This document shows positions 27,954 to 35,082 of a stretch of DNA of 39,912 nucleotides, one piece after another. Below the pieces are notes generated by a model that was not told where the DNA came from, did not search any database, and was given only the letters and a program-made list of their open reading frames with translations. The number at the start of each line of letters is the position of its first letter. Position 1 is the stretch's first letter. The translations under genes and the position numbers were made by a program. Location: the NCBI RefSeq assembly GCF_000021565.1, contig NC_012440.1:1890373-1930284 (forward strand). Direction: 5' to 3'. The stretch comes from Persephonella marina EX-H1 (lineage in GTDB: Bacteria > Aquificota > Aquificia > Aquificales > Hydrogenothermaceae).

Positions 27954-28019
27954 TTCCAGTCCTCGCATTATAAGATTTCTATTAAATTTAAAATAAACTG
28001 ACATGCTTTTCAAACCTTA

Positions 28020-28057
28020 TTGATTTTTCAGTTTAATTCTAATAAATTTGAACTGAA
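28020..28057 (+). promoter_or_regulatory. Promoter with overlapping inverted repeat before the MNT-HEPN pair
   Basis: TTGATT (28020-28025) and TAAATT (28043-28048) are 17 bases apart. An inverted repeat TTCAGTT (28027-28033) and AACTGAA (28051-28057) surrounds the -10 element and could be an operator for autoregulation of the following toxin-antitoxin-like pair. The same -35 and -10 hexamers with the same spacing recur at 28799-28827. The operator role is inference. Confidence 0.45.
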
Positions 28058-28080
28058 CACTTTTTAAACAACTTAAAAAA

Positions 28081-28446
28081 ATGCTAACGATAAAAAAATA
28101 TTCAAAAGAAGACTATATGAACATGATCGCCAGAGCAATACAGGATGTAGTTGGAGACAGATGCCTTATTATATTTTTTGGGTCAATTCTTACAGATAAA
28201 TTTGGTAGAACATCAGACATTGATGTGGCATTGTATTGCAAGGATGAGTTATCCAGCAAGGAGTATTTAAAAATTTTAGAACAGATAGAAAATTTACCTA
28301 TTTTGAGAGAGGTTGATCTTGTAGATATAAAGAGGATAAACAATGTAGAATTAATAGAAAATATCTTAAAGGGAAAGGTATGGAAAGATATACCAGAGCT
28401 TTTGAAAGATTTGAAAAAGCATACAGAAAATTTAAAGAGATCATAG
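28081..28446 (+). CDS. Nucleotidyltransferase-domain protein (MNT, larger type)
   Basis: This 121-residue protein has the nucleotidyltransferase signature IIFFGSILTDKFGRTSDIDV, with ten residues between GS and DID as in MntA-type proteins. It differs clearly from the three MNT copies at 3022, 3498 and 7039, so this is a second lineage. It overlaps the following HEPN gene by 67 bases, which suggests tight translational coupling. No ribosome site is visible before the ATG. The likely role is antitoxin by AMPylation of the HEPN partner, inferred from the family. Confidence 0.8.
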   Translation: MLTIKKYSKEDYMNMIARAIQDVVGDRCLIIFFGSILTDKFGRTSDIDVALYCKDELSSKEYLKILEQIENLPILREVDLVDIKRINNVELIENILKGKVWKDIPELLKDLKKHTENLKRS

Positions 28447-28793
28447 AAAATCCGTTATTTCCTGAAATTTTCAAGGAAGAGTTTGTTGTAGAGATCACAA
28501 CTAAAAGATTTGAATACACTTATGAATCCATGTGGAAAACAGTCAAAGAGTTTTTAAGATTAAGAGGCATTGAGTGTAACTCTCCAAAATCATGTTTTAG
28601 AGAACTTTTAAAAGAAGGCATTATATCCGAGGAGTTTGAAGGTATCTTATCTGATATTATTGTTTTACGTAACACTCTGGTTCATGTTTACGATGAAAAA
28701 CAGGCAAAAGATATTTATCAGAAATTAAGAACAAAGGAAATACTAAAAACTTTTGAAGCTTTGATAAGATCTTTGGAGAAAGAGAAACCTTAA
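28380..28793 (+). CDS. HEPN-domain protein, HI0074-like nucleotidyltransferase partner
   Basis: This 137-residue all-helical protein belongs to the group once called nucleotidyltransferase substrate-binding proteins (HI0074 type). It contains FEYTYESMWKTVKEFLRLRG near residue 42 and IIVLRNTLVHVYDE near 91; the RX4HXY motif of HEPN RNases is intact. It is encoded in a frame overlapping the MNT gene, and AAAGGGAAAGG precedes the ATG. The pair is probably a toxin-antitoxin module of the HI0073/HI0074 type. Toxicity has not been shown from sequence. Confidence 0.82.
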   Translation: MERYTRAFERFEKAYRKFKEIIENPLFPEIFKEEFVVEITTKRFEYTYESMWKTVKEFLRLRGIECNSPKSCFRELLKEGIISEEFEGILSDIIVLRNTLVHVYDEKQAKDIYQKLRTKEILKTFEALIRSLEKEKP

Positions 28794-28798
28794 ATTTA

Positions 28799-28827
28799 TT
28801 GATTTCACTTGAATTATTCCATAAATT
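28799..28827 (+). promoter_or_regulatory. Putative promoter before the Uma2 gene at 28857
   Basis: TTGATT (28799-28804), 17 bases, then TAAATT (28822-28827), identical in both hexamers and spacing to the promoter at 28020-28048. The start codon is 29 bases downstream with GAGG in between. Confidence 0.45.
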
Positions 28828-28856
28828 TGAAATAGATAAACACCGAGGTTTTTATT

Positions 28857-29393
28857 ATGGGAATTGCAGAAAAATTTTTACCAAAATATACAGTTGAAGA
28901 TTATCAGAAATGGGAAGGAGACTGGGAACTTATAAAGGGTATCCCCTATGCTATGGCTCCTTCACCTCTTGGTATTCACCAGAAAATCATAATGGAATTA
29001 GGCCGGCAGATCGCTAACCAGTTAGATAGCTGTACAAAAAAATGCTATGTATACCCTGAGCTTGACTGGATAATTGACGAAAATACAGTTTTAAGACCTG
29101 ATCTTATCGTTATATGTAAAGAGATCAGGGAATATCTCAAGGAAACACCTGAGGTTGTAGTGGAGGTTGTATCAAAATCAACAGCTCAGAAAGACGAGTA
29201 TCTTAAGTTCAGCATATATGAAAAAGAAAAAGTGCCTTTTTATATCCTTGTATATCCAGACATTAAGAAAGTAAGAGTCTTTCAGCTTGTTGATAGAGAA
29301 TACGATAAATATTTTGATGGAGAGGACGGGATACTGGAGATACATCTTAAAAACGGATGTAGTTTCAAAATTGATGTTGGAAAGCTGTTTTAA
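28857..29393 (+). CDS. Uma2-family putative endonuclease (third intact copy, different subtype)
   Basis: This 178-residue protein matches the common Uma2 layout: YTVEDYQKWEGDWELIKGIP at residue 12, then PSPLGIHQKIIMELGRQI near 37, VLRPDLIVICKE near 81 with the first catalytic Asp, and TPEVVVEVVSKSTAQKDEYL near 98 with the Glu and Lys. It is closer to the widespread cyanobacterial type than the other two Uma2 proteins here, so at least two Uma2 lineages coexist. It is last in this accessory block; a tRNA gene with its own promoter follows. Confidence 0.85.
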   Translation: MGIAEKFLPKYTVEDYQKWEGDWELIKGIPYAMAPSPLGIHQKIIMELGRQIANQLDSCTKKCYVYPELDWIIDENTVLRPDLIVICKEIREYLKETPEVVVEVVSKSTAQKDEYLKFSIYEKEKVPFYILVYPDIKKVRVFQLVDREYDKYFDGEDGILEIHLKNGCSFKIDVGKLF

Positions 29394-29418
29394 AACTGTT
29401 ATTCAGTAGTATAAAATC

Positions 29419-29447
29419 TTGACAAGAGCTGTTTTCGGATATAAACT
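29419..29447 (+). promoter_or_regulatory. Strong sigma-70-type promoter of tRNA-Phe
   Basis: TTGACA (29419-29424), a perfect -35 box, and TAAACT (29442-29447) are 17 bases apart and end 20 bases before the tRNA 5' end. It is the best sigma-70 match in the window. Confidence 0.75.
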
Positions 29448-29467
29448 ATTTAATCCAGAATATGTGT

Positions 29468-29543
29468 GGCCAGGTAGCTCAGTTGGTAGAGCACGCGGCT
29501 GAAAACCGCGGTGTCGGCGGTTCGATTCCGCCCTTGGCCACCA
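29468..29543 (+). tRNA. tRNA-Phe (GAA)
   Basis: The 76-base gene folds as a cloverleaf. The acceptor stem pairs GGCCAGG with CTTGGCC (one G-T pair), followed by A and an encoded CCA. The D arm is GCTCAGTTGGTAGAGC, the anticodon arm is CGCGGCTGAAAACCGCG with anticodon GAA, and the T loop is TTCGATT. The CCA ends exactly where the folK stop codon begins on the opposite strand. It lies at the edge of the accessory block, as tRNA genes often do, but no attachment-site repeat was found. Confidence 0.97.
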
Positions 29544-30029
29544 TTATAAAATCTTTCCTATCACAGATCTCTCCTTCAGATCCTCATATATATCTCTTAG
29601 GCTCTTATTAAAAATAGGATGTACAAAATCAGGATCTATATCTATCAGAGGCTTTAGAACAAAATCCCTCTCATGTAGTCTTGGATGGGGGATTGTAAGC
29701 TCTCTTTTTTCAATAATCTCATCCCCGTAAAAAAGTATATCTATATCTATCTCCCTTGGACCCCATCTGAATCTTTCTATTCTGCCTACCTTTTTCTCAA
29801 TCTCCTTCAAAAATAAAAAAAGCTCTTCAGGTGGAAGATCTGTAAAACCTGAGATAGCTGTGTTGTAAAAATCAGGCTGATCCTCAAAGCCTACAGCTTT
29901 TGATATGTATATACCTCCTATCTTTTCAATCTTAACCTTCTCACCGATCATACGGACAGCTTTCAGTATATTCCCCTTTCTGTCTCCAATATTGCTTCCA
30001 AGCCCTAAGAATATCCTTTTAATCCTCAT
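29544..30029 (-). CDS. folK: 2-amino-4-hydroxy-6-hydroxymethyldihydropteridine pyrophosphokinase
   Basis: HPPK transfers pyrophosphate from ATP to the pterin in folate synthesis. The 161-residue length is typical. FLGLGSNIGDRKGNI begins at residue 7, and GPREIDIDILFYGDE near 92 holds the two magnesium-binding aspartates. TIPHPRLHERDFVLKPLIDI near 113 is the conserved substrate loop. The stop codon abuts the 3' end of tRNA-Phe. The start is only 18 bases from the divergent L,D-transpeptidase start and has no ribosome site, so the mRNA may be leaderless. Confidence 0.95.
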   Translation of the reverse strand: MRIKRIFLGLGSNIGDRKGNILKAVRMIGEKVKIEKIGGIYISKAVGFEDQPDFYNTAISGFTDLPPEELFLFLKEIEKKVGRIERFRWGPREIDIDILFYGDEIIEKRELTIPHPRLHERDFVLKPLIDIDPDFVHPIFNKSLRDIYEDLKERSVIGKIL

Positions 30030-30047
30030 AATGTTAAAATTTTATCT

Positions 30048-31331
30048 ATGGTTTATATGATTATTTTAACAGTTCTGCTTACTAATATTTTCAGCAGTTT
30101 CGCAGTAACCATTGATGATCTTATTGAGGATGCCTATAAGGAAGTAAGGAAGGAGAAGTCTGAGGACAGCTTTAACCTTGCACTTAAAGCATTCAATGAG
30201 GGTATATTCTCAGTTGCTGTAAAAGAGGGAAAAAAATATCTGAAGCTCCACAGAAAAAAGGATATAAAAAGGGATATCATCATTGAGATGATAGCTGTAT
30301 CTTACTACAGAATGTACAGGAGAAAAGAGCTTTTTGACCATCTTATCTGGGCTGACAGACAGAATATATCAAGGGATATAAAGCTTAAGATCTTCCAGCT
30401 TGCAAACAATCTTTTTGTGGAGAAGAAGGACAGAAGAAGGCTGAAAATCATAAAAAAAAGATTCTCAAATCTTTTTAGATCTTCCCCTCCATTTTTTATA
30501 CATGACGAGAGATTTAAAAGATTCAAACCAAACATAAATATATTCAAGCTGAAATATGGAAACATAATAGGTGAAAACAGCCTTTACAGGGTAAAGAAAA
30601 ATACAACACTTATAGAGATAGCAAAGGAGCTTGATCTTGGGTATGATGAGATAAGGGTTGCAAACCCACATATAGATCCTTTTGATGTCCAGAAAGGTAT
30701 GGTAGTTCTCATCCCAAGGAAGAGACTTTTACCCGAAAAGGAGTTTAACTTTGGTGAGATATATCTCAATCTTTCAGAAAAGAGGCTTTACTACCCTGTT
30801 ATCATAGATGATGACCCTTACGTTATATCTATCCCTGTCGGGATAGGAACCGATGAGAACAGATCTCCTATAGGAGATTTCTTCATATCAGAAAAGAGAA
30901 AAAATCCGGCCTGGTATGTTCCGGACAATATTAAGGAAGAAGATCCTTCTCTTCCAGATATAGTTCCACCAGGTCCTAACAACCCACTTGGAACAAGGGC
31001 TATGAGACTTAGTAACACAACATACCTCCTCCACGGAACAAGTAAGAGATTTGGTATAGGTATGAAGGTTAGCCACGGATGTATAAGGATGTACAACGAG
31101 GATGTTGAGGCTCTTTTTGATCTTGTTGAGACAGGAACAAAAGTTCATATCTATGAAAAGAATTACAAGATATTTAAAAACAGGCATGTTTATATTGAGA
31201 TCTATGAGCTTGATAGAGAAAGCAGAAAAAAACTATTAGACGAACTTTCACAGAAAGGGGTGTTACTGAACAAAAACTTTATATCGTACCTTGAGAAGGA
31301 AAGAAGGGGATACGTCATCCCCCTCTACTGA
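30048..31331 (+). CDS. LysM and YkuD-domain L,D-transpeptidase
   Basis: This 427-residue exported enzyme would form 3-3 cross-links in peptidoglycan or anchor lipoproteins to it. It has a signal segment (MIILTVLLTNIFSSFAV), a helical region to about residue 175, then a LysM-like domain (LYRVKKNTTLIEIAKELDLG and onward to VLIPRK). The YkuD domain follows, with GDFFISEKRKNPAWYVP and the catalytic KVSHGCIRMYNEDVEALFDL near 343. The active Cys is in SHGCIRM. The adjacent convergent gene encodes a small coiled-coil lipoprotein that could be its substrate. No ribosome site is seen at ATG 30048 or at ATG 30057. Confidence 0.9.
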   Translation: MVYMIILTVLLTNIFSSFAVTIDDLIEDAYKEVRKEKSEDSFNLALKAFNEGIFSVAVKEGKKYLKLHRKKDIKRDIIIEMIAVSYYRMYRRKELFDHLIWADRQNISRDIKLKIFQLANNLFVEKKDRRRLKIIKKRFSNLFRSSPPFFIHDERFKRFKPNINIFKLKYGNIIGENSLYRVKKNTTLIEIAKELDLGYDEIRVANPHIDPFDVQKGMVVLIPRKRLLPEKEFNFGEIYLNLSEKRLYYPVIIDDDPYVISIPVGIGTDENRSPIGDFFISEKRKNPAWYVPDNIKEEDPSLPDIVPPGPNNPLGTRAMRLSNTTYLLHGTSKRFGIGMKVSHGCIRMYNEDVEALFDLVETGTKVHIYEKNYKIFKNRHVYIEIYELDRESRKKLLDELSQKGVLLNKNFISYLEKERRGYVIPLY

Positions 31332-31718
31332 TTATTTTCTAATTCCTTTCTTTAAAACCCTTTCAAGATTTACAGACTGTCTCTTGAGTTTTTCTTCAAG
31401 ATCTCTTATAGCCTGCTCATTAGCAACAGCTTTATTGTAAGCATCTGTTGCCTTCTCATCAATTCTGTCAAGTCTCTCAAGCTGTGCTTTTATATCAGCA
31501 TGCTCTCTCTTGATAGCCTCAATCTCTTTAGCATTGAGATCTGCCTTATCCTTGAGAGATTTTATCTGATTTTCAAGAGAGTTTAATCTATCTTCAAGAG
31601 ACGATACCTTTTCCTTAACCGGTGCCAGTTGCTCATCTACATAATCTTTTGTTGCGCATCCCGTTAGAATGAGAGCAGATATCCCTATTACAGCTCCCAC
31701 CTTAAAAAACCTTTTCAT
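31332..31718 (-). CDS. Small coiled-coil outer-membrane lipoprotein, Lpp-like
   Basis: This 128-residue lipoprotein has a signal peptide ending in the lipobox ILTGC, with Cys near residue 21 as the lipid site. The rest is a continuous heptad-repeat coiled coil (VSSLEDRLNSLENQIKSLKD and onward). The C-terminus RVLKKGIRK is basic and ends in lysine, like E. coli Lpp whose terminal Lys is linked to peptidoglycan by L,D-transpeptidases. It abuts the transpeptidase gene stop-to-stop. AAAGGAGG precedes the ATG. Attachment to the wall is inferred. Confidence 0.78.
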   Translation of the reverse strand: MKRFFKVGAVIGISALILTGCATKDYVDEQLAPVKEKVSSLEDRLNSLENQIKSLKDKADLNAKEIEAIKREHADIKAQLERLDRIDEKATDAYNKAVANEQAIRDLEEKLKRQSVNLERVLKKGIRK

Positions 31719-31790
31719 AACTTAAAGACCTCCTTTTTTTTATTTTTCGTTAATTAAAAAAATAAACTTAAATAATAGAGACAGTTAACT

Positions 31791-31819
31791 TTGAACAACC
31801 TTTCACAAATGAATATAAT
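31791..31819 (+). promoter_or_regulatory. Sigma-70-type promoter of kdsC
   Basis: TTGAAC (31791-31796), 17 bases, then a perfect TATAAT (31814-31819), 32 bases before the kdsC start. It lies in the divergent gap shared with the lipoprotein gene. Confidence 0.7.
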
Positions 31820-31851
31820 TAATTAAATCACTATTTACCATACGGTGTCAA

Positions 31852-32388
31852 ATGAAAATATTAAAACATAAAGCCCAGAAAATAAAATGGTTTATTATGG
31901 ATGTTGATGGTGTCCTTACAGATGGAAAGATAATATATGACAACATGGGAAATGAGCTCAAAAATTTTTCTGTCAAAGATGGTCTTGGGATAGCTCTTTT
32001 ACACAGAGCAGGTATAAAAACAGCCATAATAACAGGAAGAAACTCAGACATAGTCATAAAAAGGGCTAAAGAGCTTAAGATATCAGAGATAGCACAGAAT
32101 GCTGACAACAAGCTGAAGATATATAAAAGCCTTAAAGATAAGTACAGATTTAAAGATGAGGAAGCTCTGTATATAGGAGACGACTATAACGATCTTCCTG
32201 TTCTGAGGAAGGTAGGGTTCCCTGCAACAGTTCCATCAGCCCCTGATCTTGTGAAAAAGGAATGTATATACATAACAGAGAAGGATGGGGGAGATGGTGC
32301 TGTTAGAGAGCTCGCAGAGCTTATCTTAAACTTTCAGGGAAAATTAGAAAAAGCTATAAAGGATTTTTTAGGAGATGGAAGCAGATAG
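31852..32388 (+). CDS. kdsC: 3-deoxy-D-manno-octulosonate 8-phosphate phosphatase
   Basis: KdsC removes phosphate from KDO-8-phosphate in the path to the LPS inner core. This 178-residue HAD protein shows FIMDVDGVLTDGKIIYDNMG at residue 14 with the two catalytic aspartates, SVKDGLGIALLHRAGIKTAI near 37, then ITGRNS with the motif II Ser/Thr region, and ALYIGDDYNDLPVLRKVGFP near 103 with motif IV. It is evidence for a KDO-containing LPS, consistent with the O-antigen locus. It overlaps the methyltransferase gene by 14 bases. Confidence 0.93.
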   Translation: MKILKHKAQKIKWFIMDVDGVLTDGKIIYDNMGNELKNFSVKDGLGIALLHRAGIKTAIITGRNSDIVIKRAKELKISEIAQNADNKLKIYKSLKDKYRFKDEEALYIGDDYNDLPVLRKVGFPATVPSAPDLVKKECIYITEKDGGDGAVRELAELILNFQGKLEKAIKDFLGDGSR

Positions 32389-32926
32389 GGAAAAATGGAA
32401 CAGAAGGTATACTGAGGAAGAGTTTCCATGGAAAGAGCCTTCCCAGATACTCAAAAAGTTCTACAGATTATCAAGAAAGGGTAAAGCCCTTGACATAGCT
32501 GCAGGACTTGGGAGAAACAGCCTTTTTCTTGCAGAAAAGGGATTTGAGGTTGATGCTGTTGAGCTTTCAGATGTTGCAGTCGAGAAACTGAAAAATCTCC
32601 ATAAGAACATAAATGTTATTCAGGAGGATCTTGATTTTTTCAGTATTCCAGAGGAGAGATACGATCTTATACTGAACATTAACTATCTAAACAGAAGACT
32701 ATTTCCACAGATAATAGAAGGACTTAAAAAAGATGGTGTTTTAATTTTTGAGACATTCCTTTTAGAAGATGATACCCAGATGAAAAAAGATTACCTTCTG
32801 AGGGAAAACGAGCTTCTTCACAGCTTCTTAAAACTCCATATATTATTCTATGAGGAAAAGAAAAAAAGAAAACCTACAGGTGAGATCTCCTACACAGCTT
32901 CACTTGTAGGGATAAAAAGGTGTTAA
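32375..32926 (+). CDS. Class I SAM-dependent methyltransferase (TehB-like)
   Basis: This 183-residue protein has the SAM-binding motif ALDIAAGLGRNSLFLAEKGF near residue 39 followed by EVDAVELSDVAVEKL. The N-terminus KWNRRYTEEEFPWKEPSQIL resembles TehB-like and thiopurine methyltransferase-like proteins. The substrate is unknown. It overlaps kdsC and is 14 bases before the small membrane protein gene, so the three probably form an operon; a role in envelope or small-molecule methylation is only a guess. Confidence 0.75.
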   Translation: MEADREKWNRRYTEEEFPWKEPSQILKKFYRLSRKGKALDIAAGLGRNSLFLAEKGFEVDAVELSDVAVEKLKNLHKNINVIQEDLDFFSIPEERYDLILNINYLNRRLFPQIIEGLKKDGVLIFETFLLEDDTQMKKDYLLRENELLHSFLKLHILFYEEKKKRKPTGEISYTASLVGIKRC

Positions 32927-32940
32927 AGGGGGAATTTAAG

Positions 32941-33240
32941 ATGGCTCTTGAGGATCTTTATAAAACGGATAAGGAGGAGATAAAGAAAAAGATAGAGAAA
33001 GGTCTTGAGGAGAAAAAAAGTGAGATAAAGAAAAGTCTTGAAAAAATACTTCCCCAGCCCGCAAAAAATATGCTCCAGACAGATGAGGGAACCTATGCTC
33101 TGATAGCCATAACTATAGTTCTGGTTCTGCTTTTAGCAAGGGCAGCAGGTATGGCGTTTAAACTTCTATCAAAACTTATATTTCTCATCTCACTTGCAGC
33201 TGCCGTTTATTTCTCTTATGTGTACTTCACAAATTACTGA
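32941..33240 (+). CDS. Small membrane protein with charged helical N-terminus
   Basis: I do not recognise a family. The 99-residue protein starts with a highly charged amphipathic region (DKEEIKKKIEKGLEEKKSEI) and ends with two hydrophobic stretches near residues 52-70 and 75-95. ATG 32941 is preferred over a start at 32920 because AAAGGGGG lies eight bases before it. Such small proteins with a charged helix and membrane hairpin can be scaffold or stress proteins, but no function can be assigned. The 3' end overlaps the convergent comEC end by 7 bases. Confidence 0.65.
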   Translation: MALEDLYKTDKEEIKKKIEKGLEEKKSEIKKSLEKILPQPAKNMLQTDEGTYALIAITIVLVLLLARAAGMAFKLLSKLIFLISLAAAVYFSYVYFTNY

Positions 33241-34967
33241 AAGTTATAAACCACATCCCTATTCCTGATAAAAAAAGAGATATCCTTAAATCTTATAAAC
33301 AGTCCTGTTTTATACTCCTTTAGATACACGCCATCCTTTTCATCAGAAGGGGTGATATAATCATCAAAACCATCAAAATATCTGTTTCTCTGAACAAAAA
33401 GATACCTTTTTCTACAGGCATATCTGTCCATAAGGATGTTTATCCTGTATCTCTCATTTTTCCAGTAAACAAAACATCTCCTGTCATCTGTGATCAGTAT
33501 TATATCTGGTCTTTTAACACCTTTAAAACTGTAAACCCTGTATCCAACAATATCCGTTTTTGAGATATTAAGAAATACAAAAATAAGAATTATCACAGAT
33601 ATCAACTTCTTGTATATATTCATCCTTACCAGAATAAGAGCAGATAGTAAAGCTGTATACAGGAAAACTGACAGAAAAGAAGGGCTGTAGCCTGATGAAA
33701 AGAGATCAAAACTGTCAAATATCTCAGCTGTTTTTATAAAAAGTTTGCCAGAGATATTCATGATATAGATAAATGGCTCAATACTGAAAAATGTAAAAAG
33801 GTTTATAACAGAGAAGAAAAGGTAAGGATAAAGGAATATCATACCAGCAGGGGTGGAAATAACAGAGACAGGGGAAAACTTTCCAAAATGGTATATAACA
33901 ACAGGCATAGTAAAAAGAACGGCGATTAGAGATATCATAAAGGCTGAGTAAACTACACTCCAGTATCTGTTCTTTCCTTCAAAAACTATATACCTGAGAG
34001 AGATCAGTATACCGAAGACAGCTATAAATGAAAGCTGAAAACTTGGTGAAAATATTGAGTATGGTGAGATAAGAACAACAATGAAAGCGACAAAAAACAG
34101 TATATTCATAGAGTTTATCTCTATGTATCTGAGTTTTGAGAGGATATACATAAGACCCATTATTGAAGCTCTTAAAACCGGTATATGGAGGCCTGTAAAC
34201 AAAGGGTATATTGAAAGAACAAAAGCAGAAACTGTATAAACAGCTCTTTTACCGAGAAATGAAAATATGAAAAAAAGTATTGAAACTATAACGGCTATAT
34301 GGAGACCTGATATTGCAAGTAGATGTGTCAGCCCTGAATCTATAAATATATTTTTAATATCCCTATCAAGAAAACCCTTTTCACCAAATATAAGTGCAAG
34401 GCCGAGTGAGAAAAGCTCATCATCCCCGGTTTTCTCCCTGAAGCTCATTACAGAAAATCTTTTAAAATCCCAGATGTATGAAAATATACCACCTCTACTT
34501 TCAACCTTCAAAAATCCATCAGTGGGATAAGCTGTGATCCTTTTACCGTCTGATACTAAAAAACCTAAAAAGGATATCCTGTAACTGTAGAATATATCTT
34601 CTGAAAATGGATCTTCAGTTTTTAAAACAACATTAATCTGCTCTCCCTTTATGGATCTGATATCAGAATCTGAAACCCTGCATCTGAAGTATATCCTGCT
34701 TCTCATATACTTTGGGACTGAAGAGATCTCACAGCTTATAAAAGCACCGTTCCTTTTAAAAGGTTTTAACTCAGAAACCTCAGATATAAAAATACCTGTC
34801 AGAAAGATAGAGATAAGAAATAAGATATAGCCTGTAATACCTCTGAACAGAACAGAAACAAAAAAGAGTACTGCAGGTAAAAAGATAGACAGAGTAATCC
34901 CGGTGAACTTATGAAAAATAACACCGGCTACAAGAAATATAAAGGGAAGTATAAAAGGGGCATACAA
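33234..34967 (-). CDS. comEC: ComEC/Rec2-type DNA-uptake channel lacking the C-terminal MBL domain
   Basis: ComEC is the inner-membrane channel for single-stranded DNA in natural transformation. The 577-residue protein has N-terminal hydrophobic helices, an OB-like segment (KRNGAFISCEISSVPKYMRS) and the Competence domain core. The core includes LALIFGEKGFLDRDIKNIFI and then DSGLTHLLAISGLHIAVIVS near residue 210. Multiple membrane helices follow to about 475. The last 100 residues show no HxHxDH motif, so the usual metallo-beta-lactamase domain of full-length ComEC (about 750 residues) is absent. An MBL-fold protein of ComEC type is encoded separately at 25329, though linkage is speculative. 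Confidence 0.88.
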   Translation of the reverse strand: MYAPFILPFIFLVAGVIFHKFTGITLSIFLPAVLFFVSVLFRGITGYILFLISIFLTGIFISEVSELKPFKRNGAFISCEISSVPKYMRSRIYFRCRVSDSDIRSIKGEQINVVLKTEDPFSEDIFYSYRISFLGFLVSDGKRITAYPTDGFLKVESRGGIFSYIWDFKRFSVMSFREKTGDDELFSLGLALIFGEKGFLDRDIKNIFIDSGLTHLLAISGLHIAVIVSILFFIFSFLGKRAVYTVSAFVLSIYPLFTGLHIPVLRASIMGLMYILSKLRYIEINSMNILFFVAFIVVLISPYSIFSPSFQLSFIAVFGILISLRYIVFEGKNRYWSVVYSAFMISLIAVLFTMPVVIYHFGKFSPVSVISTPAGMIFLYPYLFFSVINLFTFFSIEPFIYIMNISGKLFIKTAEIFDSFDLFSSGYSPSFLSVFLYTALLSALILVRMNIYKKLISVIILIFVFLNISKTDIVGYRVYSFKGVKRPDIILITDDRRCFVYWKNERYRINILMDRYACRKRYLFVQRNRYFDGFDDYITPSDEKDGVYLKEYKTGLFIRFKDISFFIRNRDVVYNFQ

Positions 34968-35009
34968 AATAAAACCATTTTTATTTTTAATTTAAGATCA
35001 GATCAAGGA

Positions 35010-35026
35010 AAGGGCAAAAAGCCCTT
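35010..35026 (-). terminator. Hairpin between porin and comEC
   Basis: AAGGGC-AAAAA-GCCCTT on the plus strand. On the minus strand it reads as a 6-bp stem followed by TTTCC, so it may act as a weak second terminator behind the one at 35064-35077. Confidence 0.4.
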
Positions 35027-35058
35027 CAAAGATGATGAGTTCAGCATCAGCAGGAGAT

Positions 35059-35077
35059 AAAAAGGGGCAAAAGCCCC
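35059..35077 (-). terminator. Rho-independent terminator of the porin transcript
   Basis: On the minus strand GGGGC-TTTT-GCCCC is followed by TTTTTATC. It starts 6 bases after the porin stop, a short GC-rich stem with a T run. Confidence 0.75.
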
Positions 35078-35082
35078 ATATA

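Noticed and set aside
27967-27972. TATAAT on the minus strand before the Uma2 gene at 27339
   Set aside because: It is only 13 bases from the preferred start codon, leaving too short a leader to include the ribosome site.
29468-29543. tRNA-Phe as an integration site for the accessory block
   Set aside because: No second copy of the tRNA 3' end was noticed in the window and no integrase gene is present.
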